Below, piece by piece: positions 22,590 to 34,525 of a DNA stretch of 64,000 nt. A program made the position numbers and the translations under genes. The DNA lies in NCBI GenBank assembly GCA_900312665.1, contig ONZQ02000016.1, forward strand, positions 781,361 through 845,360. Direction: 5' to 3'. Below the pieces are notes generated by a model. It made no database searches, had not been told where the DNA came from, and was given only the letters and a program-made list of their open reading frames with translations. The number at the start of each line of letters is the position of its first letter. Positions within the stretch are counted from its first letter, which is position 1. The DNA comes from Cephalotrichum gorgonifer (taxonomy: Eukaryota; Ascomycota; Sordariomycetes; Microascales; Microascaceae).

Positions 22590-24004
22590 TGAAGAATAGC
22601 CCGTGCTTTTTTTTCATCCCCCGTCCGAGGCGTTTACATTCTCTTTCCCCTCTCTTTTTCTATCTCAGGTCTGGGTCCGGAAGCCTGTTCTTTGTTTGGG
22701 TCATAGCCATTGTTATAATCATGGGATGGTTTTTGGGATGTTTTTATTTTTTTTCTGCATACGTCTGTTTTAATGGCCGGTGTTTTTCTCTCATTCTTTC
22801 TTCTTCTTCTCTTTCGATATCCAGTCGCACCTTTGCGCCTCTCTACAGCTTTCCCTTTGTCTTGAATTCTTTTCTTGGGTGGTGGGAATTGCAAAAAACA
22901 GGAAACCCTCAATTGGGCCACTCCGGCGTCATCGCTTCGAGCTTTTTGGGTTTAATTGCGTGCTGCTTCACTACTTCCAGGGGGGGGCAGGGATGGAGTG
23001 GCTTCCTGTTTCTTCTTCGCCACACATCAGCACGCAGGCGGCGTTGCTTCATTTTTTCTCCTTCTTCTCCGCCTTCTCTCTTTCCGTTCTGTCAATATTT
23101 TCTCTTCTTCTGTATACATATTATTCATCGGTATTAGATACGGAGGGGAGCTCAAATTAATTCAAGACAAAAGGGGTGGTGTGGTCGTCTTGGCGTCGCC
23201 AGATTCGGCGTACAATTACGAGTACAACAAGTACATTCTACATTCTCCCTCCTATGTTGTGATGCAGAGTAATATGTATTGTCCCATTCGCAAACAAAGG
23301 GAGGAGGGGGGAGGAGAAGTCGCCACACACCTCTCGAATACGAGGCCGCTAGCCACCCAGGAACCAAGTGCCGGACGGCGATGGTGCGCCGGGGTTTCTG
23401 ACAGGTCGTGCCGGAAGCGGTGTTTAGCACCGAGAGGGGGAGAGGGGGCGGCTCGGAGCCGTGGCTCGGGCTGCCTGGCCGGGGGAGATGGAGGGAGAAG
23501 TCGGAATAGCTGCGTTTTCCCACCCCTTTCTTTTTACCTTGTGAGGTTGGCTGTACTCGTCTTGTTCAAGGTAACTCATCCCGATGCGCCACCTTACTCC
23601 CACGGGTATTCATGTGTCACCATGCCCTCCCCGCTTTGTCTTCGAAGATGGACACAGGTGGAAGAGATGGAGGGTGCCCGCAAGGTCACACTTGTCCACG
23701 ATAGCGATGTCGGCTTAATAATGGTCCAATGCCCAATGGCGACGAATGGGTCATGGATCACGTAGTTATCGGCTAGGAGCTATGTATTACACGAGCCCCT
23801 CAGTGGGCGACGTGCCATTTGTAGGGCGTCAGTCACCCCGCTTCTACTTTTCGCAGGACGATATGTAAGTCGATCCACCCGCGCCCAGCTGGGATCCATT
23901 CCGCAATACATTTTCAACACAGCTTAGTAGTACCAATTCCCAAGGCGACCCGATCCCCCTCCTCTAGATAATCAACTTACACTACTTACGCACAAAACAC
24001 CACA
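22590..24004. other. Intergenic stretch, 1.4 kb
   Basis: Begins with a very pyrimidine-rich region (about 22610-23110) downstream of the small gene, followed by mixed sequence with a TACGAGTA at 23217-23224 and the promoter of the NmrA-like gene. No gene is supportable. Confidence 0.6.
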
Positions 24005-25122
24005 ATGGCCTCCTTCGACCCCCCCTCCAAGATCCTCATCTTCGGCGGCACCGGGAAAATCGGCGCCTACATAACCGAGGCCCTCCTCTCGGCCTCCCCG
24101 CCCTTCCCCCACGTCGCCCTCTTCACGAGCGAGGAGACGGCCCGGAGCAAGGCCGCCCTCCTCTCCGGGTGGGAGTCCCGCGGGCTGTCAGTCATCAAGG
24201 GGGATGTGACCGACAAGGCCCAGGTGCAGGCCGCCTACGCGACGGGCGTGGACGCCGTCGTGTCGGCCCTGGGGCGGAACGTCCTGCTGCACCAGACGGA
24301 TCTGATCCGCTGGGCGGAGGAGCAGGAGGGCGGCAGCGTGCGGTGGTTCTTCCCGTCCGAGTACGGGACGGACATAGAGTACGGGCCCAGCAGCGCGGGG
24401 GAGAGGCCGCACCAGAACAAGCTGGCCGTGAGGAGGTTCATCAAGGATGAGGTGAGGAGGCTGAAGAACACGTTCTTGGTGACGGGGCCGTATGCGGAGA
24501 TGTACCTGAACCTGATCCCGGGCGTGCCGGAGGGGGGCGGGTTCGACGTGAAGGGGAAGAAGGCGGTGCTCTTGGAGGACGGGAATGGGAAGGTCGGGTT
24601 TACGACGATGCCGGAGTGAGTATACACAGTTCCCGCGCCCTAGGTTCATAGCTTACCCATCCATTTATCCTCCCCAAAACGGGGAGGAAAGGGGTGTGCG
24701 TGAGGGTGTGGAAATGCGGTTAGTGAGATGCAGGCCGGCTGCTAACGAGTTTATGCAGCGTCGGAAAAGGCGTGGTCGCGGCGCTGAGGCATCCCGAAGC
24801 GGCCCTGGACAAGGTCCTCAAGATCCAGTCCTTCGTCGTCACGCCCCGTGAGATCCTCGCCGCGTTCGAGAAGCACACAGGCGGCGAGCCGTGGGCCGTC
24901 GAGTATGTCCCGCTCGACAAGCTCCGCGCCGTGGAGGAGCAGCTGTGGAAGGACGGGAACCCGATCGCTACGGGGCCGACTCTGCGGAGGATCTGGGGCG
25001 AGGGGAGCACCCTGTATGAGAAGACGGATAACGAGGCTATCGGGCTCCGCGGTGAGGACCTGGAGAGCCTGGACGACGTTGTGCGTAGTGCCGTTGAGGA
25101 GAGCCGAGGGGCGAGACAATGA
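24005..25122 (+). CDS. NmrA-like / isoflavone-reductase-like NAD(P)-binding protein
   Basis: Exons 24005-24615 and 24759-25122 give 324 aa; the 143-bp intron (donor GTGAGT, branch GCTAAC, acceptor CAG) splits an Asp codon. The N-terminal Rossmann motif ILIFGGTGKIGAYITEALL has GGTGKIG at residues 14-20. GDVTDKAQVQAAY, VDAVVSALGR and the FFPSEYGTDIEYG block are typical of the NmrA/phenylcoumaran-benzylic-ether-reductase group of atypical short-chain dehydrogenases, where PSEYG replaces the classical YxxxK region; a Lys follows in HQNKLAVRRFI. The protein is likely a soluble reductase or a redox-sensing regulator; substrate unknown. Its 3' end lies 66 bp from the end of the minus-strand pseudogene. 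Confidence 0.83.
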
Positions 25123-25188
25123 TTGTATGAGAACGCTTTCTTCTCCGAAGAAAAATGCCACGATTCCCCGTCCGTACTGTCCGCATCA

Positions 25189-26248
25189 TCATAGGCGATC
25201 GCCAGGGTCCTGCGCCTTGTCCTGGAATATAAACTCTCTAAGCCTTACCATGCCCTCCAGGTCACCTTCTACTGTGCCGGCCACCTCCTTGCCGACCCAG
25301 CCCTCGGTGTAGCCGCCGCCGAAATCAGTAATCCATGCATTGTCGTCCTGGTCGACAAGGACGTTTTCTGCTTTAACGTCCCCCCAGACGATGCCAGCCT
25401 TGTGAAGTTCAGCAAGAGCGGTGCTGAGCTGACTCGCCCACCGTGCTCTCACGGAAGCGGAGGGCTCGTCAGGGCCGACTAGGCAGGACATGGTAAGGCC
25501 GCTATGGTCGATGTAGCTCAGCAACAAGCCGGGGACACGGCCGGCGTCATCCATCACGACACCGTGAAGACGACATATATGGAGCTGAGGATCCAGATTG
25601 GCCGCAGTGATCTTTTTGTACGCCCGGAGCTCGGTTATAGGCTCGAAGACAGAGTAACACGGTTCAAAGAAGCATGCAGTCTGGCCATTATCGATAAGGA
25701 CCTTTCGAGGTGGCCTGAAGAGCGCATCTTCGGGGCAGGGGAAGCTCAACACAATCCCGCCGGGTCGTAGAGGTACGTCCACGTCTCCAAGTCGTCAAGG
25801 AAGTCCTCATCGAGCCAGACGCCGGGCGGAACGTAAGGTGAGAGCTTCACTTCGAGCCGGCGTGGCAGTAATTCCTCGTCCACGACGTCAAGCACCGAGA
25901 CGAAGAACTCGGGCAGAAAATAGTCGCTCAGAGTGACCTCGACGCTCCCAGGGGCTGGGCTGGGCGCGAGCTTAGCAAAGAGCGGCTCGAATGGTTGAAG
26001 GACCCACACGAGAACGTCCGTCTCGTGGGTATCCCCGACCATACCCTCGTCCGACTTGAGCACCTCCAGATAGGACAGGTACTTCTCCGTTGTAGCCGGA
26101 GAGTTGACAAACTTCGATGGAAAGACGTCGATATAAAGGCCTTGCCGCTCCTGCGAACCGTGAAGCTCGTGTTATTATCGCGAGTGGTGGTAGTATACGT
26201 CTCGAGCTCGTATCGCGGGCAGGTGGGTTATTGCTTATCGTCGTCCAT
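25189..26248 (-). pseudogene. Decayed kinase-like gene (one nonsense codon, two frameshifts)
   Basis: Reading from an ATG at 26248, a continuous protein-like sequence is spread over three frames. Frame 1 encodes M-D-D-D-K-Q, then TAA (26230-26228), then PTCPRYELETY to RRSGKA. It continues in frame 2 from about 26140 (LYIDVFPSKFVNSPATTEKY to LETWTYLYDPAG) and in frame 3 from about 25755 (IVLSFPCPEDALFRPPRKV to the stop at 25189). The last part holds kinase-like motifs: ELHKAGIVWGDVKAENVLVD (HxD-N region equivalent) and WITDFGGG (DFG). No intron can explain the frame changes, because the frames abut or overlap by a few bases. It was probably a small protein-kinase-like fungal protein of about 345 aa. 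Sequencing error could explain one lesion but is unlikely to explain all three. Confidence 0.72.
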
Positions 26249-26968
26249 GGTTACATGTACACGAGGATGGCTATTTGGTGCGGAGTGTTTGACCAACAGT
26301 CTGCGGATTGAGGCTTAAGGGGCTACTAGCACGAGTCACGGCGGCCGGTCTTGTCGGCTCGGATCGTGTCTGGTGCGTCTCCTTTCACGCCTCCTCCCCA
26401 ATTCGCCCCCCCGCCAGGGGTATTATTAGCGCCTGGACGGATAGGTCGCCCTGAAGGAGTCGTACGTATTAGTAGGGGATCCCAGACTGGGCCAGCACCC
26501 TATAATTATGCTCTCGGTTCAATGAGAGAGCTCTCTCCCGACACATTCAGCGGAAACATTCAACGATTATTTCGTTACACCATTCTCGTTCTCAAGTTCG
26601 TACCTATAGGCAGCCGCCAAGGGTGGATAATGGCGGGTGGGTTTAGCCGCGTACTACTAATCGGAACGTTGCACTACGGAAATTAAATTCGTCCCGTCCA
26701 ATCCCAGGGGCATATTAATAGCATCTACCCCACGTGATACCATTCCCAGAACATCGAACAACTAACTAATTATTGCCATGTTTCTGAAAGGTCAGGCGGG
26801 CCCCGTCATCCTTCCTGCAGGATGTGAATGAAGGGCTGAAACTCGTGCTGCAAAAACCCACCTGGCGATAAATTTCCGCCCGTCGTGCTGCTGACTGCCT
26901 CTATCCATTTCCTCAAGTTCAACTCGGAGTGTATAGGCGCATACGCAGACACAGACAGAGACGCAACC
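26249..26968. other. Intergenic stretch
   Basis: Promoter of the MFS transporter, with CACGTG at 26731-26736 about 235 bp before its ATG. No gene seen. Confidence 0.6.
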
Positions 26969-28674
26969 ATGTCTACCTCCCTTGCGGACCGCGTCCGTGA
27001 TGTGAGCTTCTACCTCGTACTGGTAGTCTTCATCGCAACACTCGGTCCCCTGCAGTTCGGCTACCATCTTGTGAGTTCCCTCCTCGCTCTACCGCCCCGT
27101 ATAACACGCCGCCCACACGATCGGAACCTGCTCGACCCTTTTCCGGCACCGATGCCTTCCCCCACACAAGCCCGCGTTACAGCGCTAACCCGTTCAAGGC
27201 CGAGCTGAATGCACCCGAAGACGTCATCACCTGCCGAACCTCCAAGCTGAACCGCGTCCGCTCCCTATTTTTCTTCTCCCGCCAGCCCGGCGACGAACAC
27301 CCATCATGGCTCTCGCGCTGCATACCCATGACCGAAATCGCCTTCGCGACAGTCTCGTCCATCTTCACCCTTGGCGGCCTCATCGGCGCCCTCTCGGCCG
27401 GGCCCGTGTCCTCGAAGCGCGGCCGCCTGGTCGCCATGCGGCTCACGGCGCTCTGTTACCTCACCGGCTCCGTCACCGAGACGCTCGCGAGCGGCATCGT
27501 CGCCATGGCCGCGGGCCGCCTGATCACGGGTCTGGGCGCGGGCGCCTCGACGGTCATCGTGCCGCTCTACATCAGCGAGGTGGCCCCGCCCGCCGAGAGG
27601 GGCTTTTTCGGCGCCATGACGCAGGTGTCCATCAACGTGGGCATCCTGGCCACGCAGACGTTCGGGTACCTCCTGAGCAGTGAGTACATGTGGAGGTGGG
27701 TCTTCTTCATCGGGCTCGCCCTCTCGGCTGCGCAGGGGGTGGGGCTGCTCGTCGTCCCCGAGAGCCCGGCGTGGCTCGCGGCGCACGGGAAGGGCGCCGT
27801 GGCGAGGAGGACTCTGCAGAGGATACGGGGGCGGCATTTCGACATCAGCGCCGAGGCCGCGAGCTGGGACAAGGACAACGACGGGGAGGCAGCGGCGGGG
27901 GGTGAGGATGACGACGCTGCGGAGGAGGAGGAGTCGCGCCTGCTCGGTCAGCCTACTACCGAGCCCGTCGCGGCGTCGACCGGCCCCGCGAACCCGCCCA
28001 GGCGGCAGCGGACGCACCTCGGCTTCTTCGAGGTCGTGCGGGACCCCCGCTGCAGGCCCGCCATCGTGGCCTGCGTCGGCATCATGGTCGCGCAGCAGCT
28101 CTGCGGGATAAACTCCATCGTCATGTACTCCGTCTCCCTCCTGGCCGACCTCCTCCCCTTCAGCTCGGCCATCCTGACCATCGCCGTCTCCTTCGTCAAC
28201 CTCGCCATGACGCTCGCCTGCTCGCCGCTGCCGGACCGCATCGGCCGCAAGCGCTGCCTCCTCATCTCCATCGTGGGGCAGGGGACCAGCGCATTCGTGC
28301 TCGCGCTTTCCATCGTCCTCGAGGCAAAGGTCCTCTCCGCCGTCGCCGTCGTCTTTTTCGTGGCCTTCTTCGCCGTGGGCCTCGGTCCCGTGCCTTTCAT
28401 CATGGCGTCGGAGCTAGTGGGGCAGGAGGCCGTGGGCGCGACGCAGTCGTGGTGCCTCGCGTCGAACTACACGGCTACGTTTATCGTGGTACAGTTCTTC
28501 CCACTGGTGAACAAGTGGCTCAACGAGTGGCTGGGGGGCGCCGGGGGGTGGGTGTACTTCGTCTTTGCGGGCTTCGCCGCGTGCTCGGCGGTGTTTGTGT
28601 CCTGGAAGGTGCCGGAGACGCTGGGGAGGAAGGACGTGGACGAGGTCTGGGGACGGACGAGGAGGATCGATTAA
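26969..28674 (+). CDS. MFS sugar transporter, VPS73/YBR241C-like
   Basis: Exons 26969-27070 and 27199-28674 give 525 aa; the intron is phase 0 (donor GTGAGT, branch GCTAAC, acceptor AAG). Twelve membrane segments are visible in two groups of six, separated by a long acidic cytosolic loop (about residues 235-285, rich in Glu/Asp). Sugar-porter signatures present are GYHLAELNAPEDVITC in the first loop, GRLITGLGAGAS, PLYISEVAPPAERGFFG, PESPAWL after TM6, QQLCGINSIVMYS in TM7, DRIGRKR between TM8 and TM9, and the terminal VPETLGRK. The first-loop sequence with conserved Asn-Ala-Pro is closest to the vacuolar yeast proteins Vps73/Ybr241c rather than plasma-membrane hexose transporters. The transported substrate is not determinable. 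Confidence 0.87.
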
Positions 28675-30502
28675 GGGTGGTGAGTTTCATCTACGGAGAA
28701 TGGATATACTTTGTAAAAGCATAATAATGTGGGCATGTTCGGCGTACTACGGGGGTTGGTTTATTATTGTAGAGCGTTGCACAGGCTCCTAATCACATTC
28801 TATACTAATTGTTTTCAACATTGAAGGCAGACTAACTGCTTCTTCTGTGAAATAGGAGTCGGAGACTGAGGCTGGGCATCGGGGTCCCGGGGCAAGGCGT
28901 ATTTCCCACGATATACGCCACAACCTCCCCGAGGGTAATCATGAGGGTGCTCAGCGCAAGACGGTCGTCGCTGGCCGTATCTAAGGATCTTGGGGGGCTA
29001 ACAACCTATGGAAATCGCCAACTCCTAAACCAAGATGCGAGGGTGGCTGGGCGATGGCGTCTTCTGCTGCGATGATGGCCTTGCCCTCGAGCTCTAGACC
29101 CCGGGTCTTGGCCGAAGTTGCTAGGTGATGAGCTGGAGGACGCGGAGTTGGAGGAGGATCTGGTATTGCGGGCGGGATCTTCGCCGCGCGGCTCGAAGAT
29201 GGTGTGAAGCGGTACTTCTTCAAGCCGTCTTACTGGTTAGAGGGGACATGTCTCACGATCCTACAGGGTATGGGACGGGTCGGTGTCGACCTCGAAAGCT
29301 GGGACGTAAGTCGGCTCTTTCAAGGATGCCGATGGGCGTGCGTTGTATGGTGGGCTGCAAATTCCCTCTCCCTCGAGACGTGTGCGCTGATAACACCCCG
29401 GAATGGACCCGGGATCCCGGTCTTGGCCACGCCCAGTAGCGGGACGCTGAAACGAGCTTGTGGCGCTCACTTCCCTGTTGTGAGCTGAGTGAGGTGCAGC
29501 TCCAGGTTGGATGGCGGGAAGAGGAACGCGCTATGATGATCGATCCCGAATATGGCCAGGAGTGAATGCAGCCAAGGTTAGGCCGAAAGAGCCATACCTC
29601 AGGAGCTGAGACTGCATTAACTAGCCTTTTTCCACTTCCTAAAGTGTGTTTCTATGCAGGAAGGAGCAAACAAACGTTCTCTGAGTCAGCGCTAGGTTAG
29701 AATAACTGCCCTGACTCGCAGGAAGGAAGAAAAGTTATAGGTTCATGGGTTCGCTCTTTTGTCCCAGTCGCAGGTGGTCATGAGCTCAACCACGGTAGCG
29801 TTCCTCATGAATGGACCTGGTTTATGAGGGATGGTTGAGCGCTTGGCCCTCCAGTACAACTCAGATCCCTGCACGACCCCTCCTTCCTTCCTTCTCTCCC
29901 ACGTCCCTCGTCGTCATGCATGCCTGCCCCACCTTCCGATCCTCCCACCCATGTCGTGCTTCCCCCCTTTGCTCCTTCTCCTATTATACAAGTACTTGCA
30001 GAGTGTAACGATCGTAGACGCTATCTCATCTTCCATAGCAGAATCCCACTCCGCGTCCTCCAATACTTGAAACAAGTACCTGCCGTGGCCAATTCCACCC
30101 TGGTTCGTCTTATAATACGTGAAGCCTATTTCGTCTCTCTCTCTCTCAACTCTTATCCTCAACTACATGCGCTGCTGGTTAGGAATTGCTCGGAATAGAT
30201 CTCTCCTCTTGCCCTTTGCTTGTTCGACGCGCCGCGTACAGTATTCTATTGGAGGTGGACGAGTGGTATCTTGCACTGTTGCTCTGGGAATGAGTTCCCA
30301 AGCCAATATCTCCGGAACGGAGGAGTCGGCCCAAGGCATCCCACAGGTTTGTTTCCGAATCTACCAAGATGGACCCGGGCTGCTTTACCCAGTGAAACGG
30401 CATGAACTTTATAGCTAACACATATTCTAGATCGCACAGAATGGTATGTATCAGTGTACCTACGAGATGAGGTGTTCATAGCTGGGAGTCCGTCAAGCTA
30501 AG
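28675..30502. other. Intergenic stretch, 1.8 kb
   Basis: 3' flank of the transporter and promoter of the trehalase gene, with a short CT repeat at about 30133-30147. A possible upstream trehalase exon, 30292-30348 (ATG, 19 codons, followed by GTTTGT), lies in it. No other gene is supportable. Confidence 0.55.
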
Positions 30503-32709
30503 ATGATTCACGGCCAAGACGACATAGTGTTCAACCTCGATGTCGAGCAGACTCTCAGGGACCTCCTGGCGCAGGAAGACACCGATCATGACATGCAGAT
30601 CACGGTTGAAGACACAGGGGCCAAGGTATAGCAGTTCCCTCATTCGCGGCATAAGCTCCACCGACATTGACGGATCACTCAGGGATTCCCGCTGCCACTC
30701 CCCGATGGCAAAGGCACCTACGACCTCAAGGGTAGTTACATGCTCTCCAACCTCCTCCAGGAACTCACGCTCGCCAAAGACGATGGACAAAAGCAAACCA
30801 CCGTCGCTCTTTCTCGCCTCAATGAGAATCCGGTCCACCGCCTCTCACGCCGCATTGCCAATGACTTCTGGGATATGCTGACCCGCCGCATTGACGCCTC
30901 GAGCGTTGAAAAGGCTGCCCTTGACACCAAAGACTGGACAGGTAACCCCCAGCCGAGAATCTACGTCCCGCACGGGGAGCCGAAGCAGTTCGAGTTCTAC
31001 AAAAAGGTGGCAGCCGACCGGCCAGAGATTAATCTCGATGTGCAAATGCTTCCAGAGGAAATCAACCCCATCCTTCTTCGCGAGCTGAGCCTAAAGCCTG
31101 GTCTCCTTGCCATTGCCATGGAAGAGGTCCCCGACAAGAATACGGGAGAGACCACGCTGCAGGGCGTCCCTTTCGTCGTTCCCGGCGGAAGATTCAACGA
31201 GTTCTACGGGTGGGACTCGTACTTCATCGGCCTCGGGGTTCTGGCCAACGACCGTGCCGACCTCGCCAAGGGGATGGTTACCAACTTGTGTTTCTGCATC
31301 AAGCACTACGGGAAGATCCTCAATGCCACGAGGTCGTACTATCTCTGTCGTAGTCAGCCGCCGTTCCTCACTGACTTGACACTGCGAGTGTACGACAAGA
31401 TACAGGGGGAGGAGGGGTCGAAAGAGTGGCTGAGGACGGCGCTCTTGGCAGCCATCAAGGAGTACTCCAGTATTTGGACGAGTGAGCCAAGGTTTGACAA
31501 GGAGACGGGGCTATCGAGGTATCGTCCCGACGGTATAGGAGTGCCGATGGAGACTGAAAAGGGCCATTTCAAGCACGTCTTGGCGCCCTATGCTGAGAAG
31601 TACGGGATGTCGCAGGATGAATTCGCAGAGGCGTATACATGGGAAAAGTTGAAGGAGCCGGTGCTCGACGAGTACTTTATGCACGATCGAGGTTCGTCCG
31701 CGTCACTTTCTACTCTGATCTCCTCTAGTCGATGTTTTACAAGCTTGCACAAGGCGGTTATACTGACACAGCCAGCCATCCGAGAGTCCGGCCACGATAC
31801 GAGCTACCGCCTCGAGGACCGCTGCGGCAGCCTCGCAACCGTAGACCTCAACTGCCTTTTGTATAAGTACGAAACCGACATCGCACATGCCATCTTCACT
31901 TACTTTGATGATAACCTCGTCATCCCGTCTGAGTACGCCGCCGGCTCCCTCCAGGCAGACGAAGTCCACACCTCGTCTCTCTGGACCCAGCGAGCGGAGG
32001 AGCGGAAGGCGGCCATCCATAAATACTGCTGGGATCCTGAGCGCGGCGTGTTCTTCGACTACGACACTGTCAAGAAGGAGCGCACAGGGTACGAGTCTGC
32101 CACAACACTCTGGGCCCTCTGGGCCGGTGTCGCGAACAAGGACCAGGCCGCGTCGCTCGTCGAGAGGACTCTCCCAGCACTCGAGGTCGCCGGGGGGCTA
32201 GTCTCTACATCCAAGGAGTCTGTAGGTGATCTGGGGCCAGGGAGGCCGCAGAGGCAGTGGGACTATCCTTATGGCTGGGCTCCTCACCAGATCATGGCAT
32301 GGAAGGGCCTCCAGGACTACGGCTTCAAGGAGGAGGCGGCGAGGCTGGCGTACCGGTGGCTTTACATGATGACGAAGACGTTTAGGGATTACAACGGGGT
32401 GGTAGTGGAGAAGTACGACGTCACGAAAGAGACGGATCCGCATAGGGCCGACGCCGAGTATGGGAACCAGGGGCTGGGCTTCAAGGGCGTTGCCAAGGAA
32501 GGGTGAGTACCGTTTTATTTCCCTTTCGACGCCGGTGGACTATTCCCGAAATCTCGAAGAAGATCGTTGCTAACGGGTCGGGTGCGCTTGGCAGGTTCGG
32601 CTGGGTTAACTCCAGCTATGTTATCGGGTTGCAGGTTCTAGACGATGACTCGAGGAGGGGGCTGGAAGAGATGATACCCTATGAGGAGTATAAGAAGACC
32701 TCGGGTTAG
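30503..32709 (+). CDS. Neutral trehalase (short form, glycoside hydrolase family 37)
   Basis: Exons 30503-30625, 30683-31691, 31776-32502 and 32595-32709 give 657 aa. Alpha,alpha-trehalase hydrolyses trehalose to two glucose; the neutral type is cytosolic and stress-regulated. Signatures visible: the calcium-binding-like DTDHDMQITVED at 26-37, trehalase signature 1 PGGRFNEFYGWDSY, HGKILNATRSYYLCRSQPPF-type core, RESGHDTSYRLE, signature 2 QWDYPYGWAP, and the C-terminal DAEYGNQGLGFKGVAKEG-FGWVN across the last junction. Fungal neutral trehalases are usually about 740 aa with an N-terminal PKA-site region; that part is missing here. A splice from 30348 to 30481 would add 26 residues but no obvious PKA site. 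The 84-bp third intron is stop-free and in frame; homology shows it is removed. Isocitrate lyase follows on the same strand. Confidence 0.88.
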
Positions 32710-34525
32710 AACGGAAGGTCAGAGTTGGAGGTGCCTGTTAAGATAGGATCTAGGACGGATCACAGTGAGTCCGAGGAGAGGCTGCAAGAATGGAGGTAGT
32801 CTCGACGATGGCCTAGTTTCACGAGGCTTCGTCTAAGCTGGAAGTGGACGTATTTCAAAGTGGGCACTTTCACCTGTGAATTTCCCTTCATTCTGACGTT
32901 GTCGTACGAGTGACGTTCCATGTGACTGACTACCGACCAAGACGATGAGACACAGTGTGTACAGGTACTGGTATGAATGCCGGGGCTCGATCGACGAGAA
33001 GCGCACGTGGTGGTAGTAGTGTGTGGAGGGCGTGGTGATCGCAGGTGATGTCACATGTCAATCGCTCATCAATGGAGGGTAAACAAGTTAAGCCCGGGTC
33101 GAGGGGCAGTAGACTCGGTACTCAGTACGTCGATTTCGCCTTAAAACTAGACAGGCTGGGTACGTACTTCCTTCCATCCCCCGATAGTCCTTCCTTATAG
33201 CCGAAGCCGTGACTCAAGCCAAAGGATAGCAGCTAACACAAGCCAATTCCTGGTAGGTATCTTGTACCTCACGGGCTGAACACATCGACCATGTGGTTTT
33301 TGAGCTTGGCTCGGAAACCGAGCACCTCCACTGCTGCCTCGAAGTAACATCCGAGTCACTACCCCCCCCCCCCTAAACCTTATTTCGAGATGACATCCCT
33401 TGGGGTTCTAGTATCCAATTACGCCAGGGTCGACCTCGATTCGGGGGTGTGGAAATGGGGGAATTGGGCGTGTGGCGGGGTGCGGAGAGCGGGGGCGGGG
33501 TGAAGGTGGAAAGTACCGGGCCGGGGACCTCGGCCAATGCCCGGTGTGCTCAGCCAATGGCGCCGAGCTAGTACGTTCCGGAGCATGTCTTCTCCCAGTA
33601 TCATTTTCCTACATGGACGCCCCCCTCCCCGCCACGAGGAGACCGCCCCGTTGAACCGGATGGGCGGAAGGGGAATTAGGGGTTGAAGCTACTGAGCTTT
33701 GGCCACCGTTTTCTTTTGCCACGCCTTGCACATGCAGGAACTGGCCCCGAGAATGGAGACGGTAGAGGGCAGGTTTTGAGAGGAGAAATCATGCCCAGGG
33801 CTATATGGAGGAAACAGAAAGGAAGCAGGAGGAGTCCCTGGCGTTTTTTTTTTTTGAGGGGGGGCGGGACTGAGATGCTGGACCGAGTGGTACCCATAGC
33901 CGATTAAGCTTTGTCCGAGGCTCTGTGTGGGGATTTGCTTGTAAGTGACGGGGAACCTAGGGATGACTCGAACTACATCACCCACACCCTCCCAATTGAC
34001 GTATTACATGCCGTGTAGAACCCGTGAACCAAGGGACCTAGGCATAGGTATTCCCCATATTGAACGAATGAGATAGGTCCCATTGCCATCAGTGGCTGGC
34101 CGGGGGGGCAGGTACACGTCAGATTTCCCACCATCCACCCCCCACCCCCTTCCGGGCGAAACCTGGGTTTCCCTCAAAGAGCCGCTAGACCGACTGGGCC
34201 GAGGAAGTTGGGAAGCTCATGCTCGAGGGAGGTCCGAGTTGATATAAGTCTTATGACACGCGTCGTAGCTCATGATTTTGACATTTTTTCGTTCAACCGT
34301 CTTTCCCGTTCTCGTCATCTCCATTCCAGCCCAACGGTCTTGGACTCTTGTCGTGCATTGTTTTCCTACTATCGAACATCTTACGTTCCTCTCTCTTATC
34401 GTGAAAGAAATACGTCAAGGGTGTTCGTCTGTATACATTACATCACTTAGACCGTTGTATCTCTCTTTTCCTCTCTTCTCCCCGACAAAAGTACAACCAA
34501 ACCCCCCCATAAACGAATTTCGATC
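32710..34525. other. Intergenic stretch upstream of isocitrate lyase, 1.8 kb
   Basis: No gene is supportable. It holds a C-tract at about 33362-33373 and several CCTCGG/CCGAGG motifs (described separately). The last about 200 bp is a pyrimidine-rich leader. Confidence 0.6.
33528..34204 (+). promoter_or_regulatory. CCTCGG/CCGAGG motifs (Far-type sites) upstream of isocitrate lyase
   Basis: CCTCGG at 33528-33533 (directly followed by CCAAT at 33534-33538) and CCGAGG at 33915-33920 and 34199-34204; a further CCGAGG lies at 32771-32776, just after the trehalase stop. CCTCGG is the core bound by the fatty-acid regulators FarA/FarB in Aspergillus, which control isocitrate lyase there. Whether they act here is inferred. 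Confidence 0.4.
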
